Below, in pieces: positions 49,319-57,680 of a stretch of 64,000 nucleotides of DNA. The DNA is from Paenarthrobacter sp. A20. Its GTDB lineage: Bacteria > Actinomycetota > Actinomycetes > Actinomycetales > Micrococcaceae. A model generated the notes under the pieces. That model made no database searches, was not told the origin of the DNA, and saw only the letters and a list, made by a program, of their open reading frames with translations. The position numbers were made by a program, and so were the translations under genes. Every line of letters begins with the position of its first letter. Position 1 is the first letter of the stretch. Where the stretch lies: NCBI RefSeq assembly GCF_024168825.1, contig NZ_JALJWH010000001.1, forward strand, positions 1,612,001 to 1,676,000. Reading direction: 5' to 3'.

Positions 49319-50362
49319 CTAGAGGGTGCCGCGGCGGCCGTACCTCTCACTAGATTCGGTGGTGTCCTTCGCAGCGGTTGTGGTGCCGGGCCGCAGCTCA
49401 AATTGCGGGGCTTCCGGGATTTTGGGCGATCGGCCGGCATCGGCGATGTAGGCGGCGGCCAGCCCGCCGAGTTCCACAAGCGGAAGGGTGACGGTGGTGA
49501 GGCCGAAGACCGCCCCGCCTCTGGTACCTCCGATGCCGGCCACCGAAACATCATCCGGAATGCGGTAGCCGGAGGTCCACAGGCCGGCCAAAACACCCAC
49601 GGCGATCTCGTCATTGGCGCATACGATCGCTTCGGGCAGTTCTCCCGCGGCGATCAGGTGCGCCACTGCCTCCCGCCCGGATTCCTGGCGCATGCCGGCG
49701 TTCCCCAACACCATGGGAAGGGCTCGGGCTTCGAACATCGCACGGCGATATCCGATGACGCGCTGTTCCACGGCTGTCAGCCCCGGCATACCGCCGACAA
49801 ATGCAATCCTCCGATGGCCCAGGGAGAGCATATAGCGGGTCAATTCGTAGGACGCGGCATGGTTGTCGATGACGATTTTGGTGGAATCGAATCCGCGTGG
49901 AGCCAGCGCCACCACCCTGGTTCCGGCCCTGACAGCAAGATTGACCTCCCGCGCCAGTTCAGCCGTTCCAGGGGAGCCCTCGATGTCGCTGCCGCAGAAC
50001 ACGATCCCGGAGGCCTGATGCTCCCGGAGAACGCGGAACTTGGTTCGTTCTTGTTCAGGGTCCCTGTTCGCATTGGCCAGGATGGTGACGAATCCAGCCT
50101 TGGCGGCTTCTATTTCGATGCCCCGGGTCAACTCGGCGAAGTAGGGATCCAGGATGTCGCTGGCAATGACCCCGATGATCTTGCTGCGCTGCTGCTTCAA
50201 GGCCTGGGCGGCGGCGCTTGGTGTGTAGCCCAGCGTCTGGGCAGCGGATTGGACACTCTCGCGAATGTCCCGGGACACCGGATGGGCTGAGCCATTGAGC
50301 ACGCGCGAGGCTGTAGCCACGGAGACGGCGGCAAGCTCGGCTACTTCCCGCAATGTGGCCAT
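49319..50362 (-). CDS. LacI-family repressor
   Basis: 347 residues. HTH MATLREVAELAAVSVATASR, then sensor domain (KIIGVIASDILDPYFAELTR ... AIVCANDEIAVGVLAGLWTS). Divergent from the six-gene catabolic operon across 195 bp with two 14-bp palindromes centred on AACGTT/AACCTT, so it is the likely local regulator. Ligand unknown. Confidence 0.92.
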   Translation of the reverse strand: MATLREVAELAAVSVATASRVLNGSAHPVSRDIRESVQSAAQTLGYTPSAAAQALKQQRSKIIGVIASDILDPYFAELTRGIEIEAAKAGFVTILANANRDPEQERTKFRVLREHQASGIVFCGSDIEGSPGTAELAREVNLAVRAGTRVVALAPRGFDSTKIVIDNHAASYELTRYMLSLGHRRIAFVGGMPGLTAVEQRVIGYRRAMFEARALPMVLGNAGMRQESGREAVAHLIAAGELPEAIVCANDEIAVGVLAGLWTSGYRIPDDVSVAGIGGTRGGAVFGLTTVTLPLVELGGLAAAYIADAGRSPKIPEAPQFELRPGTTTAAKDTTESSERYGRRGTL

Positions 50363-50476
50363 GTTTCCCAGACTCCTTCGGTGGATTCAACCGTCCAAGC
50401 CTAACTGCCACCGGGATGGTTCCCTGGTCGCGGCACGAAGTGCTTGACAGGTGCGTCAGTACACCCTTAGCGTAAT

Positions 50477-50533
50477 GGTAAACCTTTGCCACTGCGATGT
50501 ATGCCTTTACGGATATAGTGGCAAACGTTATCC
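50477..50533. promoter_or_regulatory. Two LacI-type operators before the FAD-dehydrogenase operon
   Basis: GGTAAACCTTTGCC at 50477-50490 and GGCAAACGTTATCC at 50520-50533, 43 bp apart. Each is a near-palindrome of the type GGNAAACGTTTNCC. The second lies 25 bp before the start codon. Confidence 0.75.
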
Positions 50534-50557
50534 GTTAGAACTCAAAGGAGAGATGCA

Positions 50558-51928
50558 ATGACCGACCTTACAAAACCCTTCGACCTGATCGTGGTTGGTG
50601 CGGGCGCGGCTGGATTGGCGGCCGCCAACCGTGCGGTGGACCTCGGGGGACGGGTGCTGCTCCTGGAGAAGGGCGGGGCACCTGGTGGTTCTGCCGCACT
50701 GTCGGCGGGGATTCTTTGGACCGCCCCAAATCTTGACGTCCTTCGGAGCATCCAACCGGACGGGGATCCTGTTCTTGGACCGTTGGTGGTTGAAGGCTAC
50801 GACCAAGCGGTGCAGGATGTCCGTGAAGCCGGTGTAACTGTCAGCGATGAATGGCTGGACCATCTGGAATGGGGCCGTGCCTGCAAGATCGACATCAAAG
50901 AGCTGATTTCCAAATGGTCGGCAAAAATTGAAGCCACCGGTGGCGGGCTCCTGACGGGCGTGAACGATATTGAACTCATCATTGAGGACGGTGCTGTGGC
51001 CGGTGCCTCGTTTGAGTTTGGTGGGGAACGTATCGCCGTCCTCAGTGGGGCAGTTCTCCTGGCCACAGGCGGATTCCAGGGCGATCCTGAGCTGAAACAG
51101 AAGTTCATTGGCAATGGCGCCGATGATATTGCTGTCCGAAGCAATCCCCACTCGGTGGGCGACGGATTCCGCTTGGGAGCTGCCGCCGGAGGTGCCGCCA
51201 GCCGTCACCTTTCAGGTTTCTATGGGCACACGTTGCCCAGCCCCTTGCCTGTATCTCCGGAAGTGTTCTTGCGGCTGACCTTGTACTTCTCCGCCTACGG
51301 CGTCATGGTAAACCGGCTGGGACGGCGGTTCACCGACGAGTCTCTGGGCGATGAGGTCTCCAACCAGGCAGTTGTCCGTGAACCGGGACGCCGTGGTGTT
51401 CTGATATGGGATGACGAAGTTCAGCAGACGCGGGCGCTTGCCGTACCGTATCCCAGCGGCATGGCCCTCGACCGGCATGCTGAGGCCTCCCAGTTGGGAG
51501 CGCGCACCGCCGAAACTGCCACTCTTGAGGAACTGGTGGAAGTGGTGGCCGGCTGGGGTGTTGACCGTGCGGGCCTAGTGGAGACCTTGGAGAACTACCA
51601 GCGTGCATCCAATGGCGAATCAGTCAGCCTGGACGCACCGCTTCCCAAGCGTCCAAGCCCGCTCAAGAAGGGCCCGTTCCGCGCCGTGGAATTCCAGCCC
51701 TGCATCACCATCCCGTTCGGCGGACTGAGGGTGAACGGTGACAGCCAGGTTCTGGACCGCGACAATCGTCCTGTCACCGGGCTGTTCGCCGCCGGAGCAG
51801 ACGCGGGTGGGGCCCAGGACCTCCGTTATGTGGGAGGCATCGTGTTTGGTTTCGTCTTCGGCCGGCGCGCAGCAGATGCGGCCATGCGCACTGTCCGTGC
51901 CTCGGACAAACTGGTTGCAGTCTCATGA
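50558..51928 (+). CDS. FAD-dependent dehydrogenase of the fumarate-reductase/ketosteroid-dehydrogenase type
   Basis: 456 residues. FAD motif LIVVGAGAAGLAAANRAVDL, then LLLEKGGAPGGSAALSAG, LLATGGFQGDPELKQKF, and C-terminal FAD contact RPVTGLFAAGADAGGAQ. The family oxidises or reduces C-C bonds next to carbonyl groups. No signal or iron-sulphur partner. First gene of the operon; its stop overlaps the next start by ATGA. Substrate unknown. Confidence 0.88.
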   Translation: MTDLTKPFDLIVVGAGAAGLAAANRAVDLGGRVLLLEKGGAPGGSAALSAGILWTAPNLDVLRSIQPDGDPVLGPLVVEGYDQAVQDVREAGVTVSDEWLDHLEWGRACKIDIKELISKWSAKIEATGGGLLTGVNDIELIIEDGAVAGASFEFGGERIAVLSGAVLLATGGFQGDPELKQKFIGNGADDIAVRSNPHSVGDGFRLGAAAGGAASRHLSGFYGHTLPSPLPVSPEVFLRLTLYFSAYGVMVNRLGRRFTDESLGDEVSNQAVVREPGRRGVLIWDDEVQQTRALAVPYPSGMALDRHAEASQLGARTAETATLEELVEVVAGWGVDRAGLVETLENYQRASNGESVSLDAPLPKRPSPLKKGPFRAVEFQPCITIPFGGLRVNGDSQVLDRDNRPVTGLFAAGADAGGAQDLRYVGGIVFGFVFGRRAADAAMRTVRASDKLVAVS

Positions 51929-52926
51929 TCACCTCGACAGTGGGCTGCAGGGTAGCGTGGGAAGGACCCGGACAACTCGACTTCGAAGACAGCGCGTGGC
52001 CGGCGCCGGGTCCGGATCAGGTGGTGATTCGTGTCGAAAGTGTTGGAGTCTGCGGCACTGACCTCAGCATCTGGCGGGGCGACCATGACGGTCTCCGGAA
52101 AGGCTCTGTTCTGGGGCACGAATTCGGCGGCACGATTGTGGACGTCGGGGCCAACGTGGAGTTCAGGTCCGTTGGACAAAAGACAGCTGTAGACCCCAAC
52201 CTGACGTGCGGAAAGTGCCAGGACTGCCGTGCGGGCTCCCGTGGCCTTTGCAGCGAGCGCAAACTTATGGGACGGGACGTCGACGGCGGGCTGCAGAGCT
52301 TTGTGGCGGTGGATGCCGCTCAAACAATCCTTGTTCCCGGGGAACCGGATTCCCGTGCGCTGGCGCTTGTCGAACCGATCGCTGTGGGAGTCCACGCATG
52401 TGCACGGGCCGAAGTAAGGTTTGGCAGTCACCTTGGCATCATCGGTGGAGGCGCGATCGGAATGGCCTGCGCCCTTCAGGCCCGCAGCCTGGGCGCCGCG
52501 AGCATCACGGTGGTGGAGCCTGACCCCCAGCGCAGGGAAGCCATCGAGGCCTTCGGCGTGAGCGCCTTGGCTCCCGGTGACGTTCCCGGACAGCGCTGGA
52601 ACGTTGCGATCGACACTGTCGGCAGTGCCGCCACCATCAGTGCCGTGATGGACCTGATGGTGCCGGGCTCCACGATTTGCGTGGCAGGCCTTGCCACCGG
52701 CGGAACGCTGCCTGCCGCCGGTGACCTGGTACGCCGCGAGCTCACCATCACCGGAACGTTCTGCTACACCACTGCCAATCTCCACACAGCTGCAGCGCTC
52801 GTGGCACTTCACGGGCTCAACGCCCTTCCGCATGACCTCATTCAAGGTCTCCGCAATGCCCCCCAGGCAATCGAAGACTTCGCCCAAGGCCGTCTTGGCC
52901 GCGGCAAAACCCTCATCATCCCCTAG
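51925..52926 (+). CDS. Zinc-dependent medium-chain alcohol dehydrogenase
   Basis: 333 residues. Catalytic zinc ligands Cys43 in GVCGTDLS and His of VLGHEFGG; structural-zinc cysteines in CGKCQDCRAGSRGLC; nucleotide fold LGIIGGGAIGMACALQARSL. Resembles sorbitol/threonine-type dehydrogenases acting on polyols or sugar alcohols with NAD(P). ATGA-coupled to the FAD gene. Confidence 0.9.
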   Translation: MITSTVGCRVAWEGPGQLDFEDSAWPAPGPDQVVIRVESVGVCGTDLSIWRGDHDGLRKGSVLGHEFGGTIVDVGANVEFRSVGQKTAVDPNLTCGKCQDCRAGSRGLCSERKLMGRDVDGGLQSFVAVDAAQTILVPGEPDSRALALVEPIAVGVHACARAEVRFGSHLGIIGGGAIGMACALQARSLGAASITVVEPDPQRREAIEAFGVSALAPGDVPGQRWNVAIDTVGSAATISAVMDLMVPGSTICVAGLATGGTLPAAGDLVRRELTITGTFCYTTANLHTAAALVALHGLNALPHDLIQGLRNAPQAIEDFAQGRLGRGKTLIIP

Positions 52927-52978
52927 CCCAACAGGGCAATTACCAAAGACGACTGAATCTGCAATGAAGGAGAAATCA

Positions 52979-54346
52979 GTGAAAACCTCCCTGCAAGACA
53001 CCGCGGTGCTTCCACCGCATGCCAAGAACAGCCCTCGGCGGGCAGCTGTCGCCAGCATGGCCGGCGGAACGCTGGAGTACTACGACAACTACATCTACGC
53101 TCTGGCAGCAGCCCTCGTTTTCGGGAAGATCTTCTTCCCGGAGGCAGGAGGCGTGGCGACGTTGGCTGCGCTGGCCACCTTCGCGGTCTCTTACGTTGCC
53201 CGCCCCCTGGGTGCAGTGCTCTTGGGACACTTTGGCGACCGGATCGGCCGGAAGAAGGTGCTGGTCTTCATCCTGATCCTCATGGGAACGTCCACCTTCC
53301 TGGTCGGCTGCCTGCCCGGCTACGCGCAGATTGGCGTGTGGGCGCCCACCCTGCTGATCACGTTGCGGATTCTCCAGGGAATTTCCGTGGGCGGCGAGAC
53401 CGCTGCCGCCACAGTATTGACCATTGAAGTTTCTCCTGAAGGCCGCCGCGGCTTCTTCACGAGTTGGGCTCCTAACGGCATCGTGGCCGGTTTCGTTCTG
53501 GCAACACTTGTCTTCGTACCCATTTCGGCTCTGCCTGAAGCCCAACTCCTCAGCTGGGGCTGGCGGATCCCGTTCTTCCTGAGTGCCTTCGTCACCATTG
53601 CCGGATTCGTGATCCGGGCAAAACTCACCGAACCAGAGGCATTCGTGGAAGCCCAGGCTGAGCACGCGCTGGTCAAAGTGCCGGTTGTGGAGGTGTTCCG
53701 GTCCCACTGGGGTGCCATTATCCGCGTGACGTTCTGCTCACTCGCCTTCGCCATCGACACCGTGATCAAAGTCTTCGCCCTCTCCTTCGCCACCAGCGTG
53801 TACGACATCCCGCGGAGCACCATGTTGTGGGTCCTCATCGTCAGCCACATCTGCGCACTGGTGACGCAGCCCTTGCTCGCTGCCCTTTCCGATCGAGTAG
53901 GCCGCAAGCCGGTCTTCATCGCCGGAAATCTGGGCTGTGCCGTGATGATCTTCGCCTACTTCGCCGCGATTCAGTCGGGCAACGTCCCCCTGCTGTTCCT
54001 CACGGGGTTCCTCTCGGTCTCCTTCGCTTACGCGGCCATCAATGCCACGTATCCGTCATTCTTCGCGGAGATGTTCAACCTGAAGGTCCGCCAGACGGGA
54101 ATGGCCCTGGGCCTGCAGATCGGATTGATCGCTGCGGGCTTCGCCCCCACGATCTACACCGCGCTGACGGCCGGAAACCCGACTGACTGGCTGCCAGTGG
54201 CAGTGATCTCCGCCGTCATCTCCCTTCTCGCTGTAGCCGGCGCCCTCACGGCAAAAGAAACGTCCAAAATCCCGTTGGATCAACTCGGATCTCCCATCTC
54301 AAACCAGTCCCAGCCCACCCCCATCCGTTCAGGAGAACAGTCATGA
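52979..54346 (+). CDS. MHS-family MFS transporter
   Basis: 455 residues from GTG 52979, which has AAGGAG six bases upstream; ATG 52964 is the alternative. TM1 GGTLEYYDNYIYALAAALVF and motif GHFGDRIGRKKVLVF place it in the metabolite:H+ symporter group (like ShiA, ProP, KgtP), which import organic acids and similar polar compounds. Twelve segments. Probably brings in the operon substrate. ATGA overlap with the next gene. Confidence 0.92.
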   Translation: MKTSLQDTAVLPPHAKNSPRRAAVASMAGGTLEYYDNYIYALAAALVFGKIFFPEAGGVATLAALATFAVSYVARPLGAVLLGHFGDRIGRKKVLVFILILMGTSTFLVGCLPGYAQIGVWAPTLLITLRILQGISVGGETAAATVLTIEVSPEGRRGFFTSWAPNGIVAGFVLATLVFVPISALPEAQLLSWGWRIPFFLSAFVTIAGFVIRAKLTEPEAFVEAQAEHALVKVPVVEVFRSHWGAIIRVTFCSLAFAIDTVIKVFALSFATSVYDIPRSTMLWVLIVSHICALVTQPLLAALSDRVGRKPVFIAGNLGCAVMIFAYFAAIQSGNVPLLFLTGFLSVSFAYAAINATYPSFFAEMFNLKVRQTGMALGLQIGLIAAGFAPTIYTALTAGNPTDWLPVAVISAVISLLAVAGALTAKETSKIPLDQLGSPISNQSQPTPIRSGEQS

Positions 54347-55461
54347 ACCAACCTTTCCGCGTAGGAATTGTGGGCTGCGGCAACATCGCCGACAACCACT
54401 TCCAGTCCTACTCCGCAATCTCCAACGTCCACGTCGTGGGCGTCTGCGATGTGGATCTTGGCCGCGCCCAGGATTTCGCTGCAGAACGTGGCATTGCCGG
54501 AGCGGTCCAGTCCGTTCGTGAACTCATTGAGTTGGGGATCGAAGCACTCAGCGTCTGCACGCCGCACCCCACCCACGAGGCAGTAGTGACTGAAGCAGCA
54601 GCCGCAGGCGTTCACATTCTGTGTGAAAAGCCGGTGGCGACGGACGTAGCGTCAGCCCAACGAATGGTGGCTGCCGCTGAGCGCCACGACGTTACTTTCG
54701 GCGTCGTATTCCAGCGTAGGTTCTGGCCTGGGGCCCTGGCTTTGCGCGCTGCCATCGACGACGGCCGGCTCGGGCAGCCGATGCTCGGCCACTGCCAAGT
54801 ACTCCTGCATCGCGGGACCGATTACTACAACGCTGCCGCGTGGCGCGGTACATGGGCGGCCGACGGCGGTGGAGTGCTGATGACCCAGGCCATCCACTAC
54901 ATAGACCTGTTGCAATGGTTCATGGGAGATCCAGTGGAGGTCAGCGCTAAGGCCGGCACGTTCGTCCATGGGGAGTCCATCGAAGTAGAAGACACGGCGG
55001 CGGCACTTATTACCTTCGCCTCCGGTGCGATAGCGACCCTTAGCGCCACAGTGGCGGCATCGCCCAATCTGGGAAGCCGGATCGTGGTGACAGGAAGCCG
55101 CGGTGCCACCGTCAACGTCTCTGAATACCCGGAAGGCTCCGACGCCATCAACGACTTGTGGGCTGTCCGGGGTGAAGAACGAGCCATCGACGTGTTCCAG
55201 GACGGACTTACGGGGGACATTCCCGTGGCAGAAGTGAATGCCAAGCTCCTCCCTTTGCACAAACTCCAGGTGGCTGACTTCGTCGATGCCGTGAGGAGTG
55301 GCCGCGCACCCTGCGTGAGCGGGCGGGAAGCGATGAAATCACTGCAGATCGTCGCAGCGGTCTACGAGTCTGCCCGGACGGGACTGCCGGTTCGGATCGG
55401 CAAGGGATCCACGGAAGCGCAGGCCTTCCCCCATTTGAACCAAGTGGTGGCTTCACGATGA
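54343..55461 (+). CDS. Gfo/Idh/MocA-family dehydrogenase
   Basis: 372 residues. Rossmann motif VGIVGCGNIADNHFQSYSAI, CEKPVATDVASAQRMVAAAE, and LMTQAIHYIDLLQWFMGDPV. NAD(P)-dependent oxidation of a cyclic polyol or sugar is expected. Second protein of this family in the window; only distantly like the one at 38884. ATGA overlap on both sides. Confidence 0.92.
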   Translation: MNQPFRVGIVGCGNIADNHFQSYSAISNVHVVGVCDVDLGRAQDFAAERGIAGAVQSVRELIELGIEALSVCTPHPTHEAVVTEAAAAGVHILCEKPVATDVASAQRMVAAAERHDVTFGVVFQRRFWPGALALRAAIDDGRLGQPMLGHCQVLLHRGTDYYNAAAWRGTWAADGGGVLMTQAIHYIDLLQWFMGDPVEVSAKAGTFVHGESIEVEDTAAALITFASGAIATLSATVAASPNLGSRIVVTGSRGATVNVSEYPEGSDAINDLWAVRGEERAIDVFQDGLTGDIPVAEVNAKLLPLHKLQVADFVDAVRSGRAPCVSGREAMKSLQIVAAVYESARTGLPVRIGKGSTEAQAFPHLNQVVASR

Positions 55462-56318
55462 GGACCAATGTAGAGCTCAGCCTGAACCAAGCCACGACGC
55501 GCCCATACCCCCTGATTGAAACAGCAGAGGCTGCCATGCGAGCGGGCATCCGACACATCGGCCTCTGGATTGAGCCGGTGGAAGAGCTCGGCCTGGCCCG
55601 GACCCGCCGGTTGCTCAGCGACACCGGCCTTTCCGTCAGTTCGGTCTGCCGTGTGGGTTTCCTCGCCGACAAAGAGGGAGCCGAATTACGGGCGGCCATG
55701 GATGGCGTCAAACGGGCACTTGAGCTCTCATCCGAGGTGGGCAGTCCAATGCTGACGCTCATTGCTGGAGGGTTGCCGCTGCACGATCCGTGTATCCGCA
55801 GCGCCGAAAACCGGCTTCGCGGCCTGCTGGAGGAACTTGAGCCACACGCACGTGCAGCGGGAGTGCGCTTGGCACTGGAACCCCTGCATCCGTTGTTCGT
55901 TCAGAGCAGGAGCGTCGTCACGACGATTTCCCAGGCGCTCCGTGTAGTCGAGGATTTTCCGGTTGAAAGTGTGGGAATCCTCATCGACGCCTACGCAACG
56001 TTCTGGGATCCGAATTTCGACGACGACGTCCTCGCCGCAGGCAATAGGATCGCCGGTTACCAGGTCAGCGATTTCACGCTTCCCTTGCCCGTTCCGGAAA
56101 ACATGAACGGAAGGCTGTTTCCTGGAGACGGATCCCTCGACCTTGGTGCCCTCACCTCATCCGTCCGCCGTTCAGGCTATACGGGACCCATCGAGGTGGA
56201 AATCTTCAACGAAGACATCTGGCGGTTGCCGCTGCAAACCATAGTGGATCGCACCGTGGACAGCTTTAGCCGCCACGTCGCAGAACCCGTCAACGCTAGG
56301 GAACGCCAAACAGTATGA
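55458..56318 (+). CDS. TIM-barrel sugar isomerase/epimerase-like protein
   Basis: 286 residues. AP-endonuclease-2 type barrel: MLTLIAGGLPLHDP, AGVRLALEPLHPLFV (metal Glu), VGILIDAYATFWDPNFDDDV (Asp) and YTGPIEVEIFNEDIWRLPLQ (Glu). Similar proteins are inosose dehydratases, epimerases or hydroxypyruvate isomerases. Coupled by ATGA to both neighbours. Confidence 0.87.
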   Translation: MRTNVELSLNQATTRPYPLIETAEAAMRAGIRHIGLWIEPVEELGLARTRRLLSDTGLSVSSVCRVGFLADKEGAELRAAMDGVKRALELSSEVGSPMLTLIAGGLPLHDPCIRSAENRLRGLLEELEPHARAAGVRLALEPLHPLFVQSRSVVTTISQALRVVEDFPVESVGILIDAYATFWDPNFDDDVLAAGNRIAGYQVSDFTLPLPVPENMNGRLFPGDGSLDLGALTSSVRRSGYTGPIEVEIFNEDIWRLPLQTIVDRTVDSFSRHVAEPVNARERQTV

Positions 56319-57049
56319 AAACCCTGAACTTGACGGGTACAGGACTTCGATGCCTCATAGTGGGAGCGGCTTCCGGCATAGGGGAGGCAACTGCGCGGAG
56401 GCTTGGCAGCAACGGTCACCGAGTCATCGGCGCGGACCTTCCATCGTCGCGGTGGCCTGTTTCGGGTAGTACCTATAGCCAACTGGACATGGATATTACG
56501 GACAATCAGTCGGTACAGGCCGTGGTTGCGGAAGTGGTGGCCCGCTTGGGTGGCCTGGATGTGGTTGTTAACACGGCAGGCATCCTTGGCAAGATTCAGC
56601 CGTCCTCTGAAGAGTCCGTCGAAGAGTTCGATCTGCTTTTGCGGGTCAACCTCACCGGGGCGTTCGCGCTCTCCAAAGCCGTGCTTCCGGTTATGGCGGA
56701 GAACGGCTTCGGGCGGCTCATCCACTTCTCCTCCACAGCAGGCAAGGAAGGCGTTCCGGGGATGACAGGTTATTCAGCGAGCAAAGCCGGCATCACTGGC
56801 TTGGTGAAAGCGCTGGCCAAGGAGTACGCCGCCGCGGGCATAACGATCAACGCCATCGCACCTGGCAAGATCGATACGCCGTTGCTCAACGGAGAGGCGC
56901 CGACAGCCGAAGACCTGCAGAAAATACCCATGCGTCGCCTGGGGACAGCTGAGGAGGCAGCAGCCCTGGTGGAGTTCATCGCTTCACGTGAGGCCTCGTA
57001 CACCACGGGCTTTGTGTTCGATCTCTCCGGCGGCCGCGCCGTTTACTAG
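56315..57049 (+). CDS. Short-chain dehydrogenase/reductase
   Basis: 244 residues. Cofactor loop LIVGAASGIGEATARRLGSN, NTAG motif as VVNTAGILG, catalytic Ser in HFSSTAGKEG and YSASKAGI (Tyr/Lys). Closes the operon. The N-terminal MKTLNLTGTG replaces the usual strand start but the fold is intact. Confidence 0.92.
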   Translation: MKTLNLTGTGLRCLIVGAASGIGEATARRLGSNGHRVIGADLPSSRWPVSGSTYSQLDMDITDNQSVQAVVAEVVARLGGLDVVVNTAGILGKIQPSSEESVEEFDLLLRVNLTGAFALSKAVLPVMAENGFGRLIHFSSTAGKEGVPGMTGYSASKAGITGLVKALAKEYAAAGITINAIAPGKIDTPLLNGEAPTAEDLQKIPMRRLGTAEEAAALVEFIASREASYTTGFVFDLSGGRAVY

Positions 57050-57071
57050 GAGCCCGTTTTCCAGGATTCGG

Positions 57072-57602
57072 TCAGAGCTCGTATTCCATCACGAAGTCGT
57101 GCTCCACGGTGTTTCCCAGGGTGAAGGACTTGGTGCCGATCCGTTGGAAGCCGCTCTTCTCATAGAAACGGATTGCCTTCGCGTTCTCGCTGTTCACCCC
57201 GAGCCACACCCCGGCAGCGCCCTTGTCTGCGGAATGGGCCAACGACGCCTGGATGAGACGTGACGCGGCGCCCTTGCCATGGTATTCCGGGTGCACGTAG
57301 CACTTGCTCAATTCGGTGGAAGGGAGCGAGGACAGCACAGAGGCGACATCCGGGTCGCTGGCCGGCTTGGCAACCAAGAGCGTGTACCCGTTCAGCTGCC
57401 CGTCGTCGTCGAGCACCAGGATGGTGATGTTCGCGTCGGCGAGGTAGTCCTTGAACTTGGCCTCACTGAGCGTCTTTTCGATGTGGGCCTGGATATCGGC
57501 CGGCGAGGAGCCCGGCGGGCAGGCTAGCGGGAAGGTGATGGCGGCAAGCTCAGCCAGCTTCCCGGCGTCGTGCGTTGTTGCGGTGCGGATGGTTTCAGTC
57601 AC
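57072..57602 (-). CDS. GNAT-family acetyltransferase
   Basis: 176 residues from GTG 57602 (GGGGG upstream; the frame reaches 57662 through a palindromic repeat). Acetyl-CoA loop region CYVHPEYHGKGAASRLIQAS (variant of Q/RxxGxG/A) and the C-terminal NAKAIRFYEKSGFQRIGTKS. Similar to actinobacterial N-acetyltransferases of unknown substrate. Convergent with the SDR gene. Confidence 0.9.
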   Translation of the reverse strand: MTETIRTATTHDAGKLAELAAITFPLACPPGSSPADIQAHIEKTLSEAKFKDYLADANITILVLDDDGQLNGYTLLVAKPASDPDVASVLSSLPSTELSKCYVHPEYHGKGAASRLIQASLAHSADKGAAGVWLGVNSENAKAIRFYEKSGFQRIGTKSFTLGNTVEHDFVMEYEL

Positions 57603-57615
57603 GTGGTCCCCCCCG

Positions 57616-57680
57616 GGAGTTTTTGTACAGGTAATGCCCCTAAGAACGAATCTTAAGGGCATTAGCTGTACGAAAACTCC
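57616..57680. repeat. Palindromic intergenic element, copy 2
   Basis: Two 30-nt arms (57616-57645 and 57651-57680) with three mismatches and a 5-nt loop. The core GTACAGGTAATGCCC is shared with the element at 4883-4930. It abuts the stop of the GH91 gene and lies upstream of the GNAT start. A/T runs lie inside the arms, so a plain terminator role is doubtful. Confidence 0.8.
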
